Assembly (NCBI RefSeq): GCF_964355755.1 | Contig: NC_092671.1 | Location: forward strand, 35,729,304-35,793,303 | Source: Antedon mediterranea | Taxonomy: Eukaryota; Echinodermata; Crinoidea; Comatulida; Antedonidae | DNA length: 64,000 bases | Reading direction: 5' to 3' | Part shown: in pieces, positions 11,801 through 24,750 of the stretch | Position numbering within the stretch: position 1 is the stretch's first letter | Layout: each line of letters begins with the position of its first letter | Notes under the pieces: generated by a model | Databases searched by the model: none | What the model was told of the DNA's origin: nothing | The model's input: only the letters and a program-made list of their open reading frames with translations | Translations under genes and position numbers: made by a program

Positions 11801-12882
11801 CTATTTGTTAGTTTGACAAGATCGTATGATAATTTTAGTATAATATAATAATACATATTATGTATTGATCATTTTTGTCGTGTTCAACAGAATGGTACCA
11901 GTTATCAGTGGTATAACCAGAAAACTTGATAGTGACATTGTACTCGGTGGCTATCTTGTTCCAGCAAAGGTAGATTCCTTTCAACATTTTACTAATTATG
12001 TTTGTAAACCTTCTATTTTCTGCCAGTTTAATGAACTATTATGTAGGCCTACTAATTCAATTATGCTACGAATCAATATTTTCTTAAGATATAATGAATT
12101 GGTTTTGTGCTCCATCTTTCTTCTAGACTACAATTGTAATTCAATTTTTTCCAATGGTAAAAGATCCGAAGACGTTTGAAGAACCGTTAAAGTTTCGCCC
12201 AGAACGGTGGGATCGATCAGCGGGAAATAAATCCCATCCATTTGCCTCGATTCCTTTTGGATTCGGCACAAGAATGTGCGTAGGTAAGTAACCCAACGTA
12301 TTCCAAGAAGCATACATATAATAAAAGTAAAATACACGAAGGAGGAAGAGTAGGTCTATTTATTAATTAAACCAAAGTTTTTAAGATGGTTATTATTTCA
12401 GGAAGAAGATTCGCAGAACAAGAAATGCATTTATTGCTTTCGGAGGTAAGTAACATGTACACAAGGTCATGTTAAAATACCTTTAGAACAAAGATGACCA
12501 TGATGTCCATTTTGATTTATTTTAATAATTGATAACAGTACATTCTGGTGTAACTACTTTTTTTAAACTTTTCTTTATTCCTGAATTTGATCACATCAAG
12601 GTACTTATCTTCAACATGAATCTATATAGCCTAATATTGTCATTAATGCCTATTATTTGATCTTTACAAGTTTCTGTGTAATAACATACTTTTATATATT
12701 ACTATATTATTTAAACTGTCGTTTCTAAATAAAAGTCTTACTTCAATTTGACAAATTATTTTCCAAAAATGCAGATCATTCGACAGTTTGATGTTGTACC
12801 GACCAAAAAGGTTGAAATGAAAAGCAAACTCATGATTGTTCCAGCTGAACCAATCGATCTGAAGTTTGTAGACAGGACATAA
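8824..12882 (+). CDS. Mitochondrial-clan cytochrome P450, copy A (10 exons, 529 aa)
   Basis: Exons: 8824-9087, 9926-10125, 10252-10454, 10576-10776, 11093-11259, 11418-11584, 11891-11969, 12127-12283, 12402-12445, 12775-12882. All introns are GT-AG and the sum is 530 codons with stop. P450s are heme monooxygenases; this clan (CYP11/24/27 and invertebrate relatives) acts on sterols or foreign compounds and takes electrons from ferredoxin in mitochondria. The N-terminus is rich in Arg, Thr, Ser and Asn and poor in acidic residues, like a mitochondrial presequence, and has no membrane anchor. Key motifs: helix I AAIDTT spanning the exon 5/6 junction, KESMR (ExxR, about 397-401), RPERW (about 451-455), heme loop FGFGTRMCVGRR with Cys478. 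GRRFAEQE after the heme Cys fits the mitochondrial clan. The ATG at 8824 gives a start equivalent to copies B and C. Specific substrate unknown. Confidence 0.93.
9705..9815 (+). mobile_element. Possible LINE 3' tail in intron 1 of P450 copy A
   Basis: The stretch ends in AAGGACTATGACTATGAG, resembling the TATGACTATGACTA tail of the LINE at 6870-8138. The body before it does not align obviously with that LINE. This may be a short truncated copy of a related element. Only the tail supports the call. Confidence 0.3.
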
Positions 12883-14419
12883 AGAAGAAATCTACTTGAT
12901 CAAAAAGAAATAGAAAATTGTCAATGTTGTTTTCAGCTTTAACAGTTTGTTTCGTGTGTAAACATAATGTTCACGAAACCACCTACTTTCAATAACAGTA
13001 ACTAGCACATATTATATATTTGATTTTGTTGGAATTTCAGTCTTAGTTGATTTTTAAAATGATGATTTTTCGTCATCTCATATTTTGCTTTGGAAGGTTA
13101 AAATTATTTGTTTTCTAAGTTTTTTGACAAAACTGATATCCATTATCATTATACATTTACATACTTATATGTATTAACTAAGTAAGTATTTCCAACGTGG
13201 TACTAAATACTTTGTATACAGATACATAAAAACCCAACAAAATAAATACTTTACTACAGATAGGATTCTAAGATGATTTTAAAGCCATATTCTACGTTCC
13301 ATTTAGTTTTTTTTAATGAATTAATGGAAACTGAAAATGAAAGGTATAATTAACAATAATTAATTCAGAGTAATCTAATATGATTCAGTTGACTTTTGTT
13401 GATAATCTTTACGTTGAATTGAAAAAATAGATTGAACATAACATCCAGGCCAATTACAAAGCATGGAATACAAACTTTTTACTAGAACTTTAACCTTTAT
13501 ACAGGTCGCTAGTTCTATTGTCTATTAGTTACTTATTAAACAGGCAGTATGGCGGATTTGTTTACTGAACTTATATATAAAATCGGCCTTAGTATATATA
13601 ATAAAACCTTAATAAGCGTAGGCTTAGTACGTTGTTCCTGTCTGTAAATCAGTTCAACTTAAGTCGAGGTTAGTATCGATGCTAGTCATTCAAATATTCA
13701 ATACATTAATTGTGATTTTTATATTACAAACCTTTTGTAGGCTCAGTAAGGTAAGAATGTTTTTCTTATTCGTTTTCCAACGTTCTAGCAGCGCAGTTGT
13801 GGTGTAGGCCTACTATTTGGTATAGAACTATAGCCGTTGTGTACTGTTTGGTAGGCCTATTTATGTGCTTCTCAGGCAGCTTCCAACATTCGTACAAGAA
13901 TCTATACTATATAATATGTTTAGTTTCCTAAAAATAAAAAAAAAAAAAACAAAGATCTGCCTAGACTATATCAAACTTTATATAATGTGCCCATATATGG
14001 ACACGATGATGTCATGTCACTACCATATTTGGGTATATATCACACATTTGTTGTCAAGCTAGTTTGATAAGTATAGACAGAGTTGGCCAACCTTGCCCCA
14101 TCCAACCTATTTAAAATCAAAACATTTAGTAGGCCTACTTGTTCGGTATTCTCTATCGATTTTGTTTTGTTTTGGAAACCCATACTTTACTGACTAAGTG
14201 ACCGATTTCAAAATTAATGACCGTACGAAGTATTAGGCATATGCCTTATGTTAGTCTCTGTTAACTACCCCTCCAGTCTGAAGGGTTGTCTTAATTGACA
14301 ATTTGCATAGACAGAATGTAAATCCCGCCTCTCTCCTCTCCCCTTCCTCTCCCCATTTACCATTTACTGTCTGACATACGCTTCGTTTATTATTCTATTC
14401 CGTTCTTTTCCAAAGAAAA
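12883..14419. repeat. P450 intergenic spacer, duplicon copy 1
   Basis: The 3' flank of P450 A and 5' flank of P450 B. It is recognisably the same sequence as 18651-20168 (3' flank of B plus 5' flank of C). Shared blocks include the run right after the stop codon and blocks such as CAGGTCGCTAGTTCTATTGTCT and the MITE-like segment at 13953-14085. The unit that duplicated was therefore gene plus spacer. AATAAA at 13240-13245 is a possible poly(A) signal. Confidence 0.8.
13953..14085. mobile_element. TIR MITE, copy 1 (within the P450 spacer)
   Basis: The copy starts AGATCTGCCTAGACTATATC and ends with GTATAGACAGAGTT, imperfect inverted ends of the family AGCTCTGTCTACACTATCAAACT. The interior has GATGTCATGTCACTACCATATTTGGG, shared with copies at 19738, 30853 and 37761. 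No coding capacity. It was probably carried along in the P450 duplication, so it is not independent of the 19738 copy. Confidence 0.7.
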
Positions 14420-17400
14420 ATGTCAATGTTTCGATTCACCAATATTCTGACACGATGCAATACAACACGAACTAGCAACACGAGTGCAATATTGATCCGA
14501 CGATCTATAAACTTAGGAAATGAGCCATACAACGCACCCGCGATCGCAACTAAGGCGACAGCAGAACAAGAAGAAACAGTAAAGCCATTTGATGCAATTC
14601 CAACAAGAAATTCAAATATTTGGCAACTGATAGTTGATTTGATTAAACTCAGACGAAAAGGTTGGTTTACAAGACCAGACCTGATGGTAAATATTTTAAT
14701 TAATTTCTAACGTTACAGTTGACAATAACTTAAGAATATGCATAAGCCATGGAACAGGATAAGTAGGCCTATAATCTAGTCGAAGAAACGGTTGCAGGAA
14801 CTTACGGACTTGGATGAACCGCTGATTTCGTTTTTTCATCATCATTCTCTAAACATCCATGACAACTGATTTGACGGCATGTTGTCGTGGGAAACAATTG
14901 GTTTTTCTTCAACCAATGATAGACAGAGAAGCCTAATAATGCCTCATTATCCTTACAGTTGGATGTGATTCTAGACCATTTTCAAGCCTTACTCCACCTT
15001 TTGCTGGATGTAGTTCGTCACCTCAGCAAAGTTAGAGTGTATGAGGAATCACAGCATATGTGTTTTAGATTCACTTTAAATAGAATAATACATTGACGGT
15101 ATAACTATTTCTTGAGAACATTTCATTTCATTTCATTTCTTTATTCGACAACAAGCGGTCCAGGGATTGCGACAGCAACAGAGCACCATAACACATTTGT
15201 GTCCGCAATCCCTGTAACATACAACTTAATACAAGTTAAAAATGAATATAAAGTATACAGAATATATAAAAAAATTAATTAATTTGTATTACTGTGTTAC
15301 ACCATTTAAAATACTCCTATACAATTAAAATAAATTTAGCGTTGATCAACATATTTTCATACTAGTATTTCAATTTGTTTAGAGTCAGGAAAACGCCGAT
15401 AAATATGGACCAATTTTGCGGAATTATCTTGGTGCAGGAAATAACTACATTGTAGAAATATCAGATCCGAATTTAGTAGAAAAGGTGCTCCGGGCGGAAG
15501 GTAAATACCCAGAGCGAATGGCAATTATACCATGGAAAGACTACCGAGTGACAAGAAATATTCCATTAGGACTGTTCCTCCAGTAAGTAATAAAATAGAT
15601 ATAATGATATTTCTTTTTTTCTTTAAAGTTTTCTTTATATTTGTTATAAACGTTTTCTTTACCTTTTAGAAAATGAAGTATATTCTAACATTGACGTAAA
15701 CCTATCAAACAATAGTGATGACAATTAATACACTTTTTTTATAGCGATGGAAAAGAATGGCATAGAAATCGTCAAGCAATCGGCAAACATATTCTTAAAC
15801 CTGCAGGAATGTCTCAATACATCCCAGCCATGGTGGATATTACTAACGACACGATTTCCCGCCTAAGGAGAAACAAGAAAGCAGAAGGAGACCGGAATGA
15901 TATTGTTCCAGACCTGGAAGAGGATCTATTTAAATGGTCACTGGAAGGTAAGCAATTTGGACTGATGTTATGACGTATTACCATTTGTACACTTCTTTTT
16001 GGAGAATGAAGAGTGTAAAAGACCACGTAAAATTATATATTTACAAGTAGGTTATCGATGTTCAATAACTCATGATTTATTTTTACTGTATTTGTCTAGG
16101 TGCCGTGAAGGTTTTATTAGATAAACGTCTAGGTCTACTGTCCGAGAAGGTTGACAAGCAGTCTCAGAGGTTTATAGACGCCATCCAAGACGTGTTTATA
16201 ACTACACTAGATCTGTTCATCTTTACTAATGTGCATAAGCGTTTAAATACAAAGCCATGGAAGCGACATGTTGAAGGATGGGATACAAGTATCGCAGTTA
16301 GTAAGTAGGCCTACTAGATAGGAGCAAACACCTTTAATTTCGGTGACACTAAAACAACTACCTTTACGTACACACAAACATGATGTTGGTTCCTCGTTCT
16401 ACATTTGGCAAATCCATAACTAATTTCATTAATAGGCATGCTGTCACGTCTCCGAGGATATCTTCTTGTGGAATAAGTCCGTCTGGTTTTTTTTTACTGG
16501 CAGTTTCTTTGTAACTAGAATTTTAATATTGTGAAATCATTTTTGGCACCTTTTAGCCAAGAACTTGATCGAAGATCATGTGAATGAGATGATGTCGGCG
16601 AAAGAGAAAGGAGAACAGTTAGAAACGAATACGTTCTTGGGGGCTTTGATTTCTGGTAGTGATTTAACACGTGCTGAAATTTTCGGTAATCTTTCGGAGC
16701 TGATAGGAGCGGCAATTGACACGGTGATAATTATTTCTTTAATATTAATTAGTTAACGAATGAATTATTTAAATTATTCCACAGTGACCAAGTTCACTTA
16801 TAGGACGTATATGCAAATTATAATTAAAGCCATATGGTTGGTTAAATTGTAAAAAAAAAGCAGATCCGAAAACATTATTGGCAATTAGTCTCTTTATTTA
16901 TTTACCAATACGTTTATATTTTAGATATTTTTTTAATGTTAATGTTCTCTCTTTATAGACGTCGTACACCCTTGTGTGGGTATTATATTTCTTAGCTCAT
17001 AATCCTGAATGTCAACAAAAACTACGAGATGAGATACTTGAAGTATTGCCAGAAAGTAAGAAGATTACTAAAGAAGACTTGGCGAAGTTGGTTTATACGA
17101 AAATGGTTATAAAGGAATCTATGAGGTGCGTGTAGCCTACGTAACTTTGACAGAATCGTGAAATTGGAATATTTAGACATCAACCAAAAAAAAAACAAAC
17201 AGTTTATTCTATCGAGAAAATGTGTGTTTTTATGTATCCATTCGAAGACGAAGTTGTAAAAAAAATAAATTGAAAATTGTATCTTTGGAATATTTTTCCA
17301 AGTAAAGTTGATGGGAATGTTGTTGGCTATGATATATAAAAGTTATCTTACAAACCAATGGATTATAAGATAGTACAACGTTTTCCGTTGCAAAGTCACT

Positions 17401-18650
17401 TAACAATCTCTGACTGGTTTCGAAGTGATGATGCTTTTACTTTATTTTGTAAAGATGTCTTATACAGACGGGTCTGTCACAAGTTTAATTTGTTTTACCG
17501 TTTTGCCTTTAGAGCTATTGACCAACTCAGACAACATCATACGACGAGGCCCGACAAACGTTTTGACTCGTCGGTGGTGCTGTCTGAGGTGAATCCCGAA
17601 GAAGAGACGAGGCGTCTCGAGCGTAGTTTTTAGGTCGTCGAGACGCTGTCTGAGTTAGCCTTAACTAAACACGATTACTTTTTTTGAAGCGAAGGTTTGT
17701 TTGTATGACAATATTTACATTTTTGTCGTGTTCAACAGAATGGTACCAGTTATCAGTGGTATAACCAGAAAGCTTGATAGTGATATTGTACTCGATGGCT
17801 ATCTTGTTCCAGCGAAGGTAAAACATTACTGCCAATTTAACGGTTATAAACCTTACTGTTTTCCTTCAGTCGATAAATAGTTTGATGAACTCTTATAGTA
17901 CTGTAATTTATAGTATATAGTCATTTTGGCGAGAAAATAGTACTGCAGGTCTTGTCATCAAGACGTTAAATTGATTTTATTCTCTTCCTTTCTTTTAGAC
18001 TACAATTGCAATTCAATTTTTTCCCATGGTAAAAAATGCAAAGACGTTTGAAGAACCGTTGAAGTTTCGGCCAGAACGTTGGGATCGAACAGAGGGAAAT
18101 ACATCCCACCCATTTGCCTCGATTCCATTTGGATTCGGTACAAGAATGTGCGTTGGTAAGTACCGTATTCCAGAAAACATACTCCCAGAAAGGAAAGACA
18201 CGTAAAAGAAAGAGTTTTATAATTAAGTTATTTTTAATTATTTAGGAAGAAGATTTGCAGAGCAAGAAATGCATTTATTGCTTTCAGAGGTAGGTAATTT
18301 TGTTCTTTTTTCACGATATTAATTAACAATGCGATTTATTTTTTTAAAAACCTTTCTCGCTATAGGCCTATCTATTTTCATTTATTTTAATTTCCTTTTT
18401 ATAAACGTGATAAGATTTAGTTTTTTTATCAACATTCAAATAATAATTGTACATTCTTAAAAAGAGGCATTGTCGTTTCTGAAATTGATATACTATAAAA
18501 TGAAAATTACTGTTAGATATACATTATTTCTTTAAAATGCAGATCATTCGACAGTTTGATGTTGTACCGACCAAAACGGTTGAAATGAAAAGCAAGCTTA
18601 TGATTGTTCCAGCTGAACCAATCGATCTAAAGTTTGTTGACAGGACATAA
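14420..18650 (+). CDS. Mitochondrial-clan cytochrome P450, copy B (10 exons, 530 aa)
   Basis: Exons: 14420-14686, 15383-15582, 15745-15947, 16100-16300, 16557-16723, 16959-17125, 17739-17817, 17999-18155, 18246-18289, 18543-18650. Apart from exon 1, exon lengths equal those of copy A. The start MSMFRF differs from copy A and matches copy C, whose first Met codon has become ATA. Helix I AAIDTT, KESMR, RPERW and the heme loop FGFGTRMCVGRR are intact. One visible change is VLDGY where A and C have VLGGY in the short exon 7. B and C share intron sequence over much of their length, so they are closer to each other than to A. Intron 1 carries a LINE 3' end absent from C. No frame damage seen; probably functional, mitochondrial, substrate unknown. 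Confidence 0.93.
15120..15352 (-). mobile_element. Truncated LINE or LINE-tailed SINE insertion in intron 1 of P450 B
   Basis: Relative to the matching intron of copy C (which runs straight from GAGAACA to ATATTTTCAT), copy B has about 230 extra bases. On the minus strand the insert ends in AATAAAGAAATGAAATGAAATG, a short tandem tail typical of CR1/L2-type LINEs. An inner inverted pair (CAGGGATTGCG at 15171-15181 and CGCAATCCCTG at 15204-15214) is present. It inserted after the B/C duplication. Confidence 0.65.
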
Positions 18651-20168
18651 AGAAGAAATCTACTTGATCAAAAAGAAATAGAAAATTGTCAATGTTCAGC
18701 TTTAAAAGTTTGTTTCGTGTTTAGAGATTAAACATAATGTTCACGAAACTATCTACTTAACAGTAACTATAAGCACATATTTTATATTTGATTTTTTGGA
18801 ATTTCAGTTTTAGTTGATTAGTTTAATGATTATTTGAAGTAATAGATGTCGTCATCTCAGACTTTGCTTTGGAAGGTTAAAATGATTTGTTTTCAAAGTT
18901 TGACAAAACTGATATCCACCATTATCATATACATTTACACACTGATATGTATTAAATAAGTAAGTAAGTATTTTCAACGTGTGTGTGTTTATTTCCGTAG
19001 CTTCCGTATACATAAAAATCCCAAAAAGTAAATACCTACTACAGAACTACGATGATTTTAAAATGATATTCTACGTTTGATTTAGTATAAAAAGATGTTT
19101 CCGTCTTTGATTTTTTTTTTTATGAATGGAAACTGAAATGAAAGGTATAATGAATAGTAATTAATTCAGAGTCATCTATAATTCAGTTCACTTTTGATGA
19201 TACTCTTCTTCACGTTGTATTGATAAAATAGATTTAATAAAAATAACATTCAGGCCAATTACAAAGCTTGGAATACAAACCTTTTACTAGAACTTTAACC
19301 TTTATACAGGTCGCTAGTTCTATTGTCTGTTAGCGACGCTTTAAACAGGCAGTATGGCGGATTTCTTTACCTGATACTTATACTGTAATATAAAATCGGC
19401 CTTAGTATAATAAAGGCTTAATACGCGTAGACTTATTCCTGTGTTGTTCCTGTGCCTGTAAATCAGTTCTAGGTTAGTATCGAAGCTAGCAATTGAAATA
19501 TTCAATACATTAATTGTAATGTTTATATTACAAATCTTTTGTAGGCTCAGTAAGGTAAGAATGTTTTTTGTTTTTTTCGTTTTCTAACGTTTTGACAGTG
19601 GTGGCGGTGGTGTAGGCCTGTTTGATATAGAAGACTACCGTTGTGTAGGCAAGGTATATTTGCTGATCCTGCAGCTTCCAACAACATCCGTACAAGAATC
19701 TTTACTATGCTTAGATACAACAACAAAAAACGAGTAAAGCTCTGCCTAGTCTATCAAACTTTATATGATGTGCCCATATATGGACACGATGATGTCATGT
19801 CACTACCATATTTGGGCACATCACAGTTTGTTTCCAAGCTATTTTGTAGTTTTAGACAGATAAAGAGTATGCCAACTTTGCCCCATCCAACCTATTTAAA
19901 ATCAAAACATTTAGTAGGCCTACTTGTTATGTAGTGTATATCGCTACATTAGGCCTAGATAGGCCCTATAATTGTTGGAAACCCATATAATTTACTGTCT
20001 AAGTGACTGATTAAAAAATTATAACCGTTTAAAAGTATCAGGCATATATGCCCTACGTTATAAAGTCTTCCCTCTAGCCTGAATGGGAATCCCTCTGCTC
20101 CTCTCCCAATTTACTGTTATACGCTTCGTTTATTATTCTACTCCGTTCTTTTCCACAGAAGAATATCA
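18651..20168. repeat. P450 intergenic spacer, duplicon copy 2
   Basis: The counterpart of 12883-14419. It begins with the same bases after the stop codon (AGAAGAAATCTACTTGATC) and carries the same blocks in the same order, with many small indels. It includes a MITE copy at 19738-19861. The 3' flank of copy C (from 24393) does not match beyond the first bases, so the tandem array ends there. Confidence 0.8.
19738..19861. mobile_element. TIR MITE, copy 2 (within the P450 spacer)
   Basis: It starts AGCTCTGCCTAGTCTATC and ends with TTTTAGACAGAT, with the shared interior GATGTCATGTCACTACCATATTTGGGC. It occupies the same place in the duplicon as the copy at 13953-14085, so both descend from one insertion. 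Confidence 0.7.
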
Positions 20169-23100
20169 ATGTTTCGATTCACCAATATTCTCACACGGTG
20201 CAATATAACAAGAACTAGCAACACGAATTCAATATTGATCCGACGATCTATCAACTTAGAAAATGGGCCATACTACGCACCCGCTATCGCAACTAAGACG
20301 ACGGCAGAACAAGAAGAAACAGTAAAGCCATTTGATGCAATTCCAACAAGAAATTCAAATATTTGGCAACTAATAGTTGATTTGATAAAACTCAGACGAA
20401 AAGATTGGTTTACAAGACCAGACCTGATGGTAATATTTTAATTAATTTCTAATGTTACAGTTGACAATAACTTAAGAATATGCATAAGCCATGGAACAAG
20501 ATAAGTAGGCCTATAATCTAGTGAACCACAATCATTATTCTCTAAACATCCATGCTAACTGATTTGACGGCATGGGAAACAACTGGTTTTTCTACAGCCA
20601 AAGATAGATAGAGAGGCCTAATATGCCTTATTATCCTTATCCAGTTGGATGGCCTTACTCCCCCTTTTGCTAGGTGAAGTTCGAAATTACAGTCCTCAGC
20701 AAAGTTATAGTGTATGAGGGAATCACAGCATATGTGTTCTAGATTCACTTTAAATAGAATAATACATTGACTGTATAACTATTTATTGAGAACATATTTT
20801 CATACAAGTATTTCAATTTGTTTAGAGTCAGGAAAACGCCGATAAATATGGACCAATTTTGCGGAATTATCTTGGTGCAGGAAATAGCTACATTGTAGAA
20901 ATATCGGATCCGAATTTAGTAGAAAAGGTGCTCCGGGCGGAAGGTAAATACCCAGAGCGAATGACACTTATACCATGGAAAGACTACCGAGTGACAAGAA
21001 ATATTCCATTAGGACTGTTTCTCCAGTAAGTTGTAATAAAATAGATATAATGATATCTCTTCTTTTATTTTTGTTAAATGTTTTCTTTACTTTTACCATT
21101 TAGAAAATGAAGTATATTCTAACATTAACGTAACACTTTTTTTTTATAGCGATGGGAAAGAATGGCATAGAAATCGCCAAGCAATTGGTAAGCATATTCT
21201 TAAACCTGCAGAAATGTCTCAATACATCCCAGCCATGGTGGAGATTACTAACGATACGATTTCCCGCCTAAGGAGAAACAAGATAGGAGAAGGAGACCGG
21301 AATGATATTGTCCCAGACCTGGAAGAGGATCTATTTAAATGGTCCATGGAAGGTAAGAAATTTGGATAGATGTTATAACGTATTACACGTCTTTTTGGAT
21401 CATGAAGAGTGTAAAAGACCACGTAAAATTATATGGGTTTACAAGTAGGTTATCGATTCAATAACTCACGATTTATTTTTACTGTATTTGTCTAGGAGCC
21501 GTGAAAGTTTTATTAGATAAACGTCTAGGTCTACTGTCCGAGAAGTTAGACAAGCAGTCACAGAAGTTTATAGACGCCATTCAAGACGTGTTTATAACTA
21601 CACTAGATTTGTTCATCTTTACTAATGTGCATAAACGTTTAAATACAAAGCCATGGAAACGACATGTTGAAGGCTGGGATACAACTATCGCAGTTAGTAA
21701 GTAGGCCTAGATAGGAGCAAACACCTTTAATTTCGGTGACATTGAAACAACTACCTTTACGTACACGCATGATGGTGGTTCCTCGTTCTACATTTCGCCA
21801 ATCCATAACTAATTTTATTAATAGGCATGCTGTCACGTCTCCGAGGATATCTTCTTGTGAAATAAGTCCGTCTATTGTTTTTTTTACCGGCAGTTTCTTT
21901 GTAACTAGAGTTTTAATATTGTGAAATCATTTTTGACACCTTTTAGCTAAGGACTTGATCGAACATCATGTGAATGAGATGATGTCGGCAAAAGAGAAAG
22001 GAGAACATTTAGAAACGAATACGTTCTTGGGTGCTTTGATCTCTGGTAGTGATTTAACACGTGCTGAAATTTTCGGTAATCTTTCGGAGCTAATAGGAGC
22101 GGCAATTGACACGGTGATAATTATATCTTTAATATTTAATTAGTTAACGAATTAATTAAATACATTATTCCACAGTGACGTATATGCATATTATAATTAT
22201 AGCCATTATTTTGGTTGGTTAAATTGAAAATAACTACGCAGATCCGAAAACATGTATTGGCAATCAGTCTCTTTATTGTTAAGTTACCAATACGTTTATA
22301 TATTAGATATTTTTTTTAAATGTTAATGTTCTCCTTATAGACGTCGTACACCCTTGTGTGGGTTTTATATTTCTTAGCTCATAATCCTGAATGTCAACAA
22401 AAACTACGAGATGAGATACTTGAAGTATTGCCTGTAAGTAAAAAGATTACTAAAGAAGACTTGGCGAAGTTGGTTTATACGAAAATGGTTATAAAGGAAT
22501 CTATGAGGTACGTGTAGCCTATATGATAGAATCGTGAAATTGGAATATTTATACATCAACCAAAAAAAAACCGAGTATATTCTATCGAGAAAATGTGTGT
22601 TTTTATGTATCCATTTGTAACATGATGGGACCAATCCCTATTAGTCACACAGGCTATTCACCCCTTACTCTCCCCGATGCCTACTTAACTTGAAACACTA
22701 CATTCCTAAGGTGGGTCTTCGAAGGAAAGTCAATCAGGATGTGGTACCATTTAATTAGTCATAATTCCTGTCTCCTTAATAATAAATATATGTTTTGTAT
22801 TAATGACGGGTATTGATTCTTGAGACTATAACATCAGTCAGAATCACTACATTTTTACATTGTTTTATAATCATACTTTTGATTGAATAAATATAATATT
22901 TTATACATTGAATAATTTTGTGCCATCGTTACTGTCTTGGTCCTCGACACGACTACCGTTACACCATTCGAGGACGAAGTTGTAAAGAAATACATTGAAA
23001 ATTGTATCTTTGGAATATTTTTTCCAAGTAAAGTTGATGGAAATGTTGTTGGCTATGATATAATATAAAAGTTATCTTACAAACCAATGGATTATAAGAA

Positions 23101-24392
23101 CGTTTCCCGTTGCAAAGTCACTTAACAATCTCTGACTGGTTTCGAAGTGATGATGATTTTATTTTATTTTGTTAAGATGTCTTATACAGACGGATCTGTC
23201 ACAAGTTTAATTTGTTTTACTGTTTTTGCCTTTAGAGCTATTGACCAACTCGGGCAGCATCTTACGACGAGGCCTGACAAAATCTTGACTCGTCGGTGGT
23301 GCTGTCGGAGGTTAGTCCCGACAAGACGAGGCGTCTCGAGCGTAGTTTTTAGGTCGTCGGGAGAACTTTAAACATGTTTTATTTTCTCCCAACGCTGTCT
23401 GTCTTAACTAAACACGATTACCCTCTTTTAAACGTTTGTATGACAATATTTAATATTTTTTTTGTATTAAACAGATTGGTACCAGTTGCTAGTTCTATAA
23501 CCAGAAAGCTTGATAGTGATATTGTACTCGGTGGCTATCTTGTTCCAGCAAAGGTAAAACATTACTGCCAATGTAACGTTTGTAAAAACCTTACTGTTTT
23601 CCGTCATTCAATGAATAGTTTGATGAGTTTTGTAGTACTGTAATGTATAGTACGTAGTGCAATTTTGGCGCGAAAATAGTACTGCATGTCTTGTCATCAA
23701 GACGTTAAATTGATTTTATTCTCTTTCTTTCTTTTAGACTACAATTGTAATTCAATTTTTTCCCATGGTAAAAAATCCAAAGACGTTTGAAGAACCGTTG
23801 AAGTTTCGGCCAGAACGTTGGGATCGAACAGAGGGAAATACATCACACCCATTTGCCTCGATTCCATTTGGATTCGGTACAAGAATGTGCGTTGGTAAGT
23901 ACCGTATTCCAGAAAACATACTCCCAGAAAGGAAAGACACGTAAAAGAAAGAGTTTTATAATTAAGTTATTTTTAATTATTTAGGAAGAAGATTTGCAGA
24001 GCAAGAAATGCATTTATTGCTTTCAGAGGTAGGTCACTTTTTTCTTTTTCACGGTATTTATTAAAAGGTTTCTCGTTATTTAGGCCTATCTATTTTCTTT
24101 TTTGGGAGCAACCACTTTATTTTTAATTTTCTCTTTATAAACGTGATAAGATTTAAGTTTTTTCATCAACATTTAAATAACAATATTACGTTCTTAAACA
24201 GAGGTATTGTCGTTTCTGAAATTAATTCATAGGCCTATAAAATCGAAATCTACTAAAGTTATACTTTATTTTCCAAAAATGCAGATCATTCGACAGTTTG
24301 ATGTTGTACCGACCAAAAAGGTTGAAATGAAAAGCAAACTCATAATTGTTCCAGCAGAACCTGTCGATCTGAAGTTTGTAGACAGGACATAA
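20169..24392 (+). CDS. Mitochondrial-clan cytochrome P450, copy C (10 exons, 528 aa)
   Basis: Exons: 20169-20429, 20826-21025, 21150-21352, 21496-21696, 21947-22113, 22341-22507, 23475-23553, 23738-23894, 23985-24028, 24285-24392. Phases are identical to copies A and B. The upstream Met codon of copy B is ATA here, so translation should begin at the next Met (20169), shortening the presequence by two residues. Helix I AAIDTT, KESMR, RPERW and FGFGTRMCVGRR are intact. Distinct residues include RLVPVASS in exon 7 where A and B have RMVPVISG, a region near the active site in P450s, so substrate range may differ. Intron 6 carries a 0.35-kb insertion absent from B. The last exon resembles A more than B in its first half, which suggests conversion between copies. 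Confidence 0.93.
22617..22963. mobile_element. Insertion in intron 6 of P450 C, probable short TIR element
   Basis: Copy B reads TATCCATTCGAAGACG without a break. Copy C reads TATCCATTT, then about 350 extra bases, then CCATTCGAGGACG. The insert begins GTAACATG and ends CGTTACA, a short inverted match (GTAAC/GTTAC), and CCATT is present on both sides as a possible target duplication. There is no coding capacity. Empty and filled sites in paralogous introns make the insertion itself clear; the family is unknown. Confidence 0.65.
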
Positions 24393-24750
24393 AAAAAAAT
24401 TACTTGACCAACTTGTGAGATTTCTAAAAAAAACTATAACAGTGACGTAGCAGATGATAATAACATTTGTAACAAATTGTTTATTATCATTCATTTTTCA
24501 TGTAATATTTAAATTTTAAAAATGATTATGTACCAAATTATTCTTTAAATTACAGACTAGACCAAGTCTAGTAATTGCTTACGTAAAACGTAAATGTGAT
24601 AATATGATGTGATGTTTGTCTAATAAATTAAAACATTAATTAATTACTTGGGTAATACTTGGTTTATTGAAGCAAATTCTACATTATAGAACACATTTTA
24701 TACCAAAGATTCTATATAGAATATAGGTCTTTACTTTTTTAATGCCGCCG
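24393..24750. other. 3' flank of P450 C
   Basis: AT-rich spacer with no gene visible. It ends in the 5-bp CGCCG target duplication (24746-24750) that precedes the Transib-like element. AATAAA-like motifs lie near 24622. Confidence 0.5.

Noticed and set aside
17358-17633. 91-codon frame in intron 6 of P450 B
   Set aside because: The matching intron of copy C has the frame broken by indels; the segment is shared intron sequence, not a gene.
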